From Geobacteraceae bacterium (GTDB taxonomy: Bacteria > Desulfobacterota > Desulfuromonadia > Geobacterales > Geobacteraceae): a stretch of DNA of 7,558 bases. This document shows positions 1-5,300 of this stretch, piece by piece. The translations under genes and the position numbers were made by a program. The stretch is taken from the NCBI GenBank assembly GCA_012797715.1, contig JAAZOO010000372.1, forward strand, positions 1 to 7,558, in the 5' to 3' direction. The notes below the pieces were generated by a model, which did no database searches, was not told where the DNA came from, and saw only the letters and a list, made by a program, of their open reading frames with translations. Each line of letters starts with the position of its first letter. Within the stretch, counting starts at the first letter, position 1.

Positions 1-1
1 C

Positions 2-688
2 TCCAACCCGGTGCAGCAGCAGCGCTGGCAGAATTTTCTGGACGCCTTTTCCTTCCCGTCCTCCATGCCGGACATGGTGAACCTGAAGTACCTGGTGTAC
101 GAACCGTCCCAGTACCAGCGGGAAAAGCCGCACCTGGGAGACAAGTACGTTCCGGTGTTCCGCTCCCCGGATGGAACGGAACTGGTGCTGGAAAACCGTT
201 CGGTCATGCCCAAGGCATGGCTGGTCCCTGCAGCCGGGGTAGTGGATGATCCGCGCCGTTCCCTGGGCGTTCTGCAGAGTCCGGGCTTCAATCCGTGGCG
301 GGTCGCCCTCGTTGAAACCCCGCCGCCCATCCCCCTTGGCGATCCCAACGCCCCGCCGTCTGCGGAGCCGGGGCCGGTGAAGGTCCTCCGCTACGAGGGG
401 GAACGGATCCATGTGGAAGCGGCCCCGACACGCAATGCCCTGCTGGTGCTGGGCGAGAAGTATTACCGGGGATGGCGTGCCGCCGTGGACGGGAAACCGG
501 TTCGAATCTATCCGGTCAACCATGTGCTGCGCGGCGTCTACCTGACTCCGGGGAAACACACGGTGGATTTCGTCTTCGATCCGCTTCCCTTCAAGATAGG
601 GAAATGGCTGACCCTGGCTTCCTTCGCCTTCTTCGGCGTGATGCTGGGGAGGGACGTGTGGAAAAGAAGAGTGAAAAGGTATGGGTGA
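2..688 (+). CDS. YfhO-like membrane protein, C-terminal part (5' end outside window)
   Basis: The frame is open from the left edge, so the GTG at 11 is probably internal and the true start lies upstream; 228 residues are visible. The recognisable part is the C-terminal soluble module of the YfhO family: YYRGWRAAVDGKPVRIYP (from about 461), then an LRGVYLTPGKHTV segment and VFDPLPFKIGKW, followed by one hydrophobic helix (about 603-650) and a basic end (WKRRVKRYG). YfhO proteins are large multi-pass membrane proteins resembling GT-C glycosyltransferases. In Firmicutes they have been linked to glycosylation of teichoic acids; in Gram-negative bacteria their substrate is unclear, so I assign no reaction. 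The catalytic N-terminal membrane part is not in the window. The stop overlaps the next gene's start by 8 bases, which suggests co-transcription and translational coupling. The family call rests on the tail motif alone, which is quite characteristic. Confidence 0.8.
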   Translation, partial: SNPVQQQRWQNFLDAFSFPSSMPDMVNLKYLVYEPSQYQREKPHLGDKYVPVFRSPDGTELVLENRSVMPKAWLVPAAGVVDDPRRSLGVLQSPGFNPWRVALVETPPPIPLGDPNAPPSAEPGPVKVLRYEGERIHVEAAPTRNALLVLGEKYYRGWRAAVDGKPVRIYPVNHVLRGVYLTPGKHTVDFVFDPLPFKIGKWLTLASFAFFGVMLGRDVWKRRVKRYG

Positions 689-1418
689 AGAGACTGTTGA
701 CGAGCTGCGGAGGCATGGGCTGCGCGTCATCCAGCCGCGCCACGGCTACCGCTTTTCCCTGGACCCGCTCCTTTTGTGTGATTTCGCGGCAGTCCGTGAG
801 GGGGAGGACGGGGTGGACCTGGGAACGGGATGCGGGGTGATCCCGCTGATCCTGGCTCGGTCGGCCGCAGGGGTCAGGATGAGCGGAGTCGAATCCCAGG
901 AGGCCATGGCGGGACTGGCGGCCCGCAATGTGGAAATGAACGGCCTCTCCGGCAGGGTCACCGTGCTGCATGCTGATGTCCTGCACGTGAAGGGCCACTT
1001 CCGGCCGTCCTCCTTCGACCTTGTTGTCTCCAACCCCCCCTACCGGAAGCGGGGCACCGGCAGGGTGAGCCCGAAACCGGGCCGGGACAACGCCCGCCAC
1101 GAATCCACGGCATCCCTCCCCGATTTCCTTGCAGCCGCCAAATACCTGGTGAAGCTGGGCGGGCGGATCTGCTTCATCTTCCATCCGTCCCGCCTGACGG
1201 AATTCATTGCAGAGGCGGCCGTGCTGAAACTGGCCGTTTCCCGGCTGCGCATGGTGCACGGGAGCGCGGAGAGCGAGGCCCGCATGTTCCTGGTGGAGAT
1301 GGTGAAGGGGCGGAAGTCGGATACGCGGGTTCTCCCGCCGCTGTTCGTCTATGACAGCGACGGCGAGTATTCGGCGGAGATGGAACGGATTTTCGGGGAT
1401 GCGGATTCGCCCCATTGA
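681..1418 (+). CDS. trmN6: TrmN6/YfiC-family tRNA1(Val) (adenine-N6)-methyltransferase
   Basis: This is a complete 245-residue SAM-dependent methyltransferase, the usual length for the family. Visible motifs are the N-terminal family signature GYRFSLDPLLL (residues 22-32), SAM-binding motif I DLGTGCG (46-52), the acidic end of strand 2 in GVES (E71), an aspartate in HAD (99), and the catalytic NPPY (118-121) typical of amino-group N6-adenine or glutamine methylation. It is followed by a basic glycine-rich loop and ARHES (138-142), which is typical of the COG4123 group. The E. coli member methylates adenine 37 of tRNA1(Val) in the cytoplasm; the same substrate here is inferred from family membership. 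The ATG at 681 is preferred because it places the signature at the normal distance and is preceded by a purine-rich stretch (about 661-672). The first 8 bases overlap the YfhO-like gene, so expression is probably coupled. Related HemK/PrmC-type enzymes share NPPY but not the rest. Confidence 0.85.
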   Translation: MGEETVDELRRHGLRVIQPRHGYRFSLDPLLLCDFAAVREGEDGVDLGTGCGVIPLILARSAAGVRMSGVESQEAMAGLAARNVEMNGLSGRVTVLHADVLHVKGHFRPSSFDLVVSNPPYRKRGTGRVSPKPGRDNARHESTASLPDFLAAAKYLVKLGGRICFIFHPSRLTEFIAEAAVLKLAVSRLRMVHGSAESEARMFLVEMVKGRKSDTRVLPPLFVYDSDGEYSAEMERIFGDADSPH

Positions 1419-1446
1419 CGGATGGACTCCGGGGCGTGCGCGGGGA

Positions 1447-1917
1447 TCAGGGCTTGGAGGACAGGTGCTTTGCCAGAAGTTCCGCGAAAACGCTGCGCAG
1501 TTCCGGGTTCGTAACGGATTCTACGGCCGCGGAGATGGCCTCTTTCTCCTGGGGGGACAGTTCCCGCTTCTCGGGTCTTTTCGCTTTCACCGGCTGTTCC
1601 GCCGCAGACGGCCGTCCCGCCTTCAGGTATATCTCCCGCACCAGGTCCCTTCCCAGGCGTTCGTTCAGCCGTTGGGCGATGTCCCTCTTCATGAAATTCA
1701 GTTGCTGCATCCAGGGCGCACTGTTGACCATCACGGTGAGAACGCCGTCCTGGAACCGCGAGGGGCGAGCCTTTGCCGAAATCTGACGCCCCACGGTCTC
1801 ATCCCACACCCGCCAGATGCCCGCCTCTTCCAGGCGTTTTTCCATGGGCTTTCCCCGGAACGCTTCGGCCAGCAGGGCCGAGACCTGTGTCGGATACCCT
1901 TTTTTTCTCTCTGCCAT
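1447..1917 (-). CDS. dciA: DUF721 / DciA-family replicative helicase loader
   Basis: This complete 156-residue protein matches the DUF721 layout. An N-terminal helix with PTQVSALLAEAF (residues 9-20) leads to IWRVWDETVG (34-43), then KARPSRFQDGVLTVMVNSAPW (49-69, strand-turn-strand core), QQLNFMKRDIAQRLNERLG (71-89) and IYLKAG. A charged Lys/Glu/Pro-rich linker and a short helical C-terminal tail follow. DciA proteins assist loading of the replicative helicase DnaB in bacteria that lack DnaC or DnaI; this role is family knowledge. The ATG at 1917 is chosen because the conserved region starts only a few residues in, and the next in-frame ATG (codon 25) would remove part of it. No Shine-Dalgarno-like sequence is visible: the bases just before the ATG read TCCTTTTCCCC on the coding strand. 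The gene converges on trmN6 (28-base gap) and lies downstream of the giant surface-protein gene, separated by the structured spacer. Confidence 0.85.
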   Translation of the reverse strand: MAERKKGYPTQVSALLAEAFRGKPMEKRLEEAGIWRVWDETVGRQISAKARPSRFQDGVLTVMVNSAPWMQQLNFMKRDIAQRLNERLGRDLVREIYLKAGRPSAAEQPVKAKRPEKRELSPQEKEAISAAVESVTNPELRSVFAELLAKHLSSKP

Positions 1918-1992
1918 GGGGAAAAGGATACTACGTATTTGCGAGGGGGAGAAGAAAAATTCCCGTTGGGAAGCATCCGAAAATCCGATGAC

Positions 1993-2206
1993 GATTGAAC
2001 CTAAAACAGGCAGTTGGAGGTATCCGCAGAGAGCGACTCTGTCGTATTTCGTTGCTGCTCTTAGCGAAATGGAGCGGCCACAGCCGATACTGTCCGAACC
2101 AAAAAGGGTGAGTGTATCGGCTGTAGTGAAATGAGCCTAGAGCAGGAGAAAGACGGCAATCGGAGAGAACGAAGGATGCCTCCAACTGCCGAATCTAGGT
2201 TGAACC
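1993..2206. repeat. Long imperfect palindrome (possible MITE-like or structured-RNA element)
   Basis: The outer arms, about 1993-2025 and 2174-2206, are inverted copies of each other. GGCAGTTGGAGG (2009-2020) pairs perfectly with CCTCCAACTGCC (2179-2190). It is extended by ATCC/GGAT on the inner side and by AACCTA/TAGGTT on the outer side. Further in, 2040-2050 pairs with 2148-2158 (one mismatch, one G-U), 2055-2061 pairs with 2139-2145, and the apex is a perfect 11-bp stem. Between the arms the bases around 2026-2036 and 2166-2173 are purine-rich on both sides and do not pair. The whole fits one rod-like fold of about 214 nt. It has no convincing coding frame and is less GC-rich than its flanks. 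It could be a non-autonomous mobile element, a dispersed palindromic repeat, a transcription barrier or a structured RNA; the window holds only one copy, so this is undecided. Confidence 0.7.
2080..2124. other. Perfect 11-bp apical hairpin inside the palindrome
   Basis: ACAGCCGATAC (2080-2090) and GTATCGGCTGT (2114-2124) are exact reverse complements around a 23-base loop containing CCGAACCAAAAAGGG. It is the innermost stem of the long palindrome and the strongest single helix in the spacer. Neither strand has a U-run after it, so it does not look like an intrinsic terminator. Confidence 0.75.
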
Positions 2207-2210
2207 GGGC

Positions 2211-2228
2211 GAAAGGGGGAACCCTTTC
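2211..2228. other. Small 7-bp hairpin next to the palindrome
   Basis: GAAAGGG (2211-2217) and CCCTTTC (2222-2228) form a perfect stem with a 4-base GGAA loop, immediately beyond the outer arm of the palindrome. There is no U-tract on either strand. It may add to termination or RNA stability downstream of the giant gene, but no role is demonstrated. Confidence 0.4.
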
Positions 2229-2284
2229 CTTCGTCGGCACCGGGCAGGTGACCTTGCTCTTCCGGCCGGGCAGCCGGTGGAAGG

Positions 2285-2325
2285 GGGGGCGGGAGGAATC
2301 CGTTCTCCGTCATACTCCCGCCCCC
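2285..2325 (-). terminator. GC-rich stem-loop just after the giant gene, possible terminator
   Basis: GGGGGCGGGAG (2285-2295) and CTCCCGCCCCC (2315-2325) are an exact 11-bp inverted repeat with a 19-base loop. The stem begins 10 bases past the stop codon of the minus-strand giant gene, the position expected of a terminator or a 3'-end protecting hairpin. Read on the minus strand, the stem is followed by a C-rich stretch and CTTCC, not a U-run, so intrinsic termination is doubtful. Between this stem and the 2211-2228 hairpin, CACCGG (2238-2243) and CCGGTG (2274-2279) form a weaker inverted pair and CCGGCCGG (2262-2269) is self-complementary. Nothing else is evident there. Confidence 0.4.
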
Positions 2326-2335
2326 GGCCCACGTA

Positions 2336-5300
2336 TCATTTCCTGCATCTTCTCCTGAGCAGTCCGATGCCCAGCAGTCCCGCCCCCATGAGCAGGAGCG
2401 TCGAGGGTTCCGGAACCTGCTCCCCGCCTTCGATGACGGTGCCCCGTACCACCAGGCGGATGGGATCAAAGGCGCCGAAGTAGCCGCTTTCGTTGTACCC
2501 CGCAGCATAGAGGATGATGGTATCGGTGAACAGACCGAGCATGGAGGTGTCGATGCGCATCAGGAGATCGTCGAGGCTCTGTCCCGCTCCCAGACCGGAG
2601 AAGGATTCGAATCCCTCGAACACGAAATCGGATGCGCCGGACAGGTCGAAGTATCCGGACAGCATGTCGGCCGGTCCCACCGTGTCGTTCACTAGCCGCA
2701 GTGTGGAGGATGCGTCTCCCGAACCCCGCAGGATGGAGCCGAAGTCGAGGGTATAGAGTGTTCCGCCGCCGCTGAGCGCACCGTCTCCCGACACGAAAGC
2801 GAAATCCGGGTTCGCATAGTTGTTCACCTGGGCCACGAGGTCGATGACCTCTTCCGGCAGGACAAGGTCGGCCATGTCCGGATTGTGGCTCTGGAAAGAT
2901 GCGGTTGCGGAGCCGGTGAATGCCCCCGCGATGGCCGTATTCAGGGCCACCGTGAAACCGGTGGTGTCGGTCGCACCCGGTGCCACTCCCGCGCCGAGCG
3001 TGCCGCTCGCCGTAAACGGACCGCCTGAGCCGCCGAAGGAGCCCTGGAGCATGTCGTTGAGGGAGGTGACCGGCGCAGCGTTGGTTACGGCAAGGGTGCG
3101 GGCGGTGACGGTGTCACCCCGGTGAACGATGCCGAAATCGATGGTGGTGCTTCCCACCTGGGCAACAGCCGGTGTGTAGACCTTGCCGGTGAGGGCTACC
3201 GTCTGCGGAGCCAGGGCGAAGTCAGGCGCCCCGGTGGTTCCCGTGCCGGTGGATGCCAGAGTCAGGGTCGCTGTGCCGGTCGTGATTCCCGGTGTTGCCG
3301 TAGATGCCAGCCCCACGCGGAGGGACGTTGCATCTGCCTGGGCGGCGCCGAGATTGGCGATGCTGCCGCTTGCGGTGAAACCCGGTGATGAGGTGCCGAT
3401 TCCTGCATTCAGGCCTTCCGTATAGATGTCCGGTGAAGCGTTGATGATGCCGACGCCCGCGGTGGGGAGCCCGTCGCCGACCCGTGCCGCAAGGGTCAGG
3501 GTCGGCGTGGTGACGGTGGGGTCAGCCAACCGGTAGACTGCGCCCTGGACAATCACGTTCTGGTCCGCCAGATTGGTGATGGTCCCGCCGAAACCCGTTC
3601 CATCGGATCTGAAGCTGATCGTGGCCGTCCCGTTCCGTACCCCTGCCGTGGAGGTGTCTATCCCCACCACAATACTCGAGCTGTCCGTTGCGGAAGGGGC
3701 GAGGGGGCCGAAGGAGCCGGAGGCCGTGATTCCCGGGCTCGCCACCGAGGCATTCGCGAGAAGGGACTCGGAATAACCGTCATCGGGCACGGCGTTGGTG
3801 ATGCTCAGCGGTGCCTGTGCCACTGTTCCGATGCGCAGGTTTCCGAACTGGACCGGCTGCGTCGTGGTGATTACCGGGTTGGCATAGCGTAGCACGGTCA
3901 TGCTGACGGTACCGCTCACCGGGACATTCTGCGACGCCAATGCAAGAATCCCCAGGCCGCTGGTGCCGGTGCCGTCGGACTCGAAGTTCACGGTCACTGT
4001 CCCGGTGACGGTCCCCACGGAACTGGTGTCGAGCCCTACCACCATGCCGGTAGTGTTCGTGGCGCCCGGAGCCAGCAGGCTGATGGAACCGCTGGTGAGA
4101 ATCCTGGCATCGGAGACTCCTCCGAAACTGGCGTTCAGCATTTCCGAGTAGCCGTCATTGGCTGCCGTGTTGGTGATGGAGAGCGCCTGCTGGACCACAT
4201 CACCCACATGAACGATGCCGAAATTGACCGGAGCGAGGGTGTTGGGGGCAGCGGTGCGGAACACGCTTCCGCTCACCGTCACGATCTGGGAGGGAAGGGC
4301 GGTGATGCCGAGGCCGCTCGTGCCGGCGCCGTCGGAAGCCAGCGAAATGGTGGCGGTGCCCGTCTTGAGGCCGGCGGTCGCGGTGTCGGAGATGCCCACC
4401 ACGAGACTCCCCGTATCCGTTGCTCCGGCACCCAGTCCGCTGAAGGAGCCCACGGCCGTGACCGGGCCGGTCGTCGGGGCAATGGTTGCGTTCAGCTTCT
4501 CGGAGTAGCCGTCCGTGGGTGCCGTATTGGCGATGCTCAGTGCCTGGGTGCCGAATGTCCCGCCTACCCGGACATTGCCGAGTGTGACGGGAGCCGGAGT
4601 GTACGGGCCTGCCGCAGCCAGATTATAGGCTGCGCCGGTGATCGTGAGGATTTGGCTGTTGGTGTTGTCGAAATTGTTCACAATCGCAAGCTGTTGGCCG
4701 GTGAGAGCGCCGCTGGCGGTGGCGTTGAGGGTCACCGAGAGATCTCCGGTTGTGGTTCCTGCAGTCACCGGTCCCCAGTTCGATGCGGTTACGCCGCTTC
4801 CGGAGAGGCGTCCATCGGTGATGTTGCCGCCGTTGGCCGCCGTCTGGATAGCTCCGCGCAGGGCAGGCCCCCCGCTGTTGGTGTTTCCAATCCGGTAGTT
4901 CATTGTTACGAGATCGCCCACGTGGATGTTGCCGAAGGAGAGGACCGCATTTCCCGATGTGGGTCCGCCCGCAATGTCGCCGGAAAGCTGCTGGGCCGTG
5001 GCGGGGGTTGCGCCGGATGCCAGAATCAGTCCTGACCCGGTGACATTGGCCCGCCGGTTGAAATCGTTGCCGGTGCCGAAGTGGGCGTTCCGGTAATCGG
5101 TGGAGACCGTCATGTTGTTGGAACCCAGGGCAAGGCTGTCCGCTGCGCTCCCGTTGTGCACCAGGATGCCCGCGCTGCCGGAGGATCCCAGGGCGAGGCC
5201 GCCGTCCGGATCCACCTGCACCGTACCGCTTGGTCCGGTGATGCCGGCAGTTGCGGTGAGAACGCCACCGGTCGCCCGCACTAGGCCGCTGTTGCTTACC

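Noticed and set aside
591..1415. Minus-strand open frame of 274 codons opposite trmN6
   Set aside because: It is the antisense shadow of a well-supported methyltransferase gene in GC-rich DNA, and its translation is rich in Arg, His and Pro with no recognisable domain.
1409..1435. GCCCC/GGGGC inverted repeat between trmN6 and dciA as a bidirectional terminator
   Set aside because: The stem is only 5 bp with a 17-base loop and no U-run on either strand. It is too weak to call in such GC-rich sequence.
1931..2185. Small minus-strand frame of 84 codons across the palindrome
   Set aside because: It spans the inverted repeat, has no ribosome binding site or recognisable motif, and is explained by the structured element.
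2283..2296. G-quadruplex at the run of seven Gs
   Set aside because: Only about three usable G-tracts of three or more are present nearby, and the same bases form an exact hairpin stem with 2315-2325.
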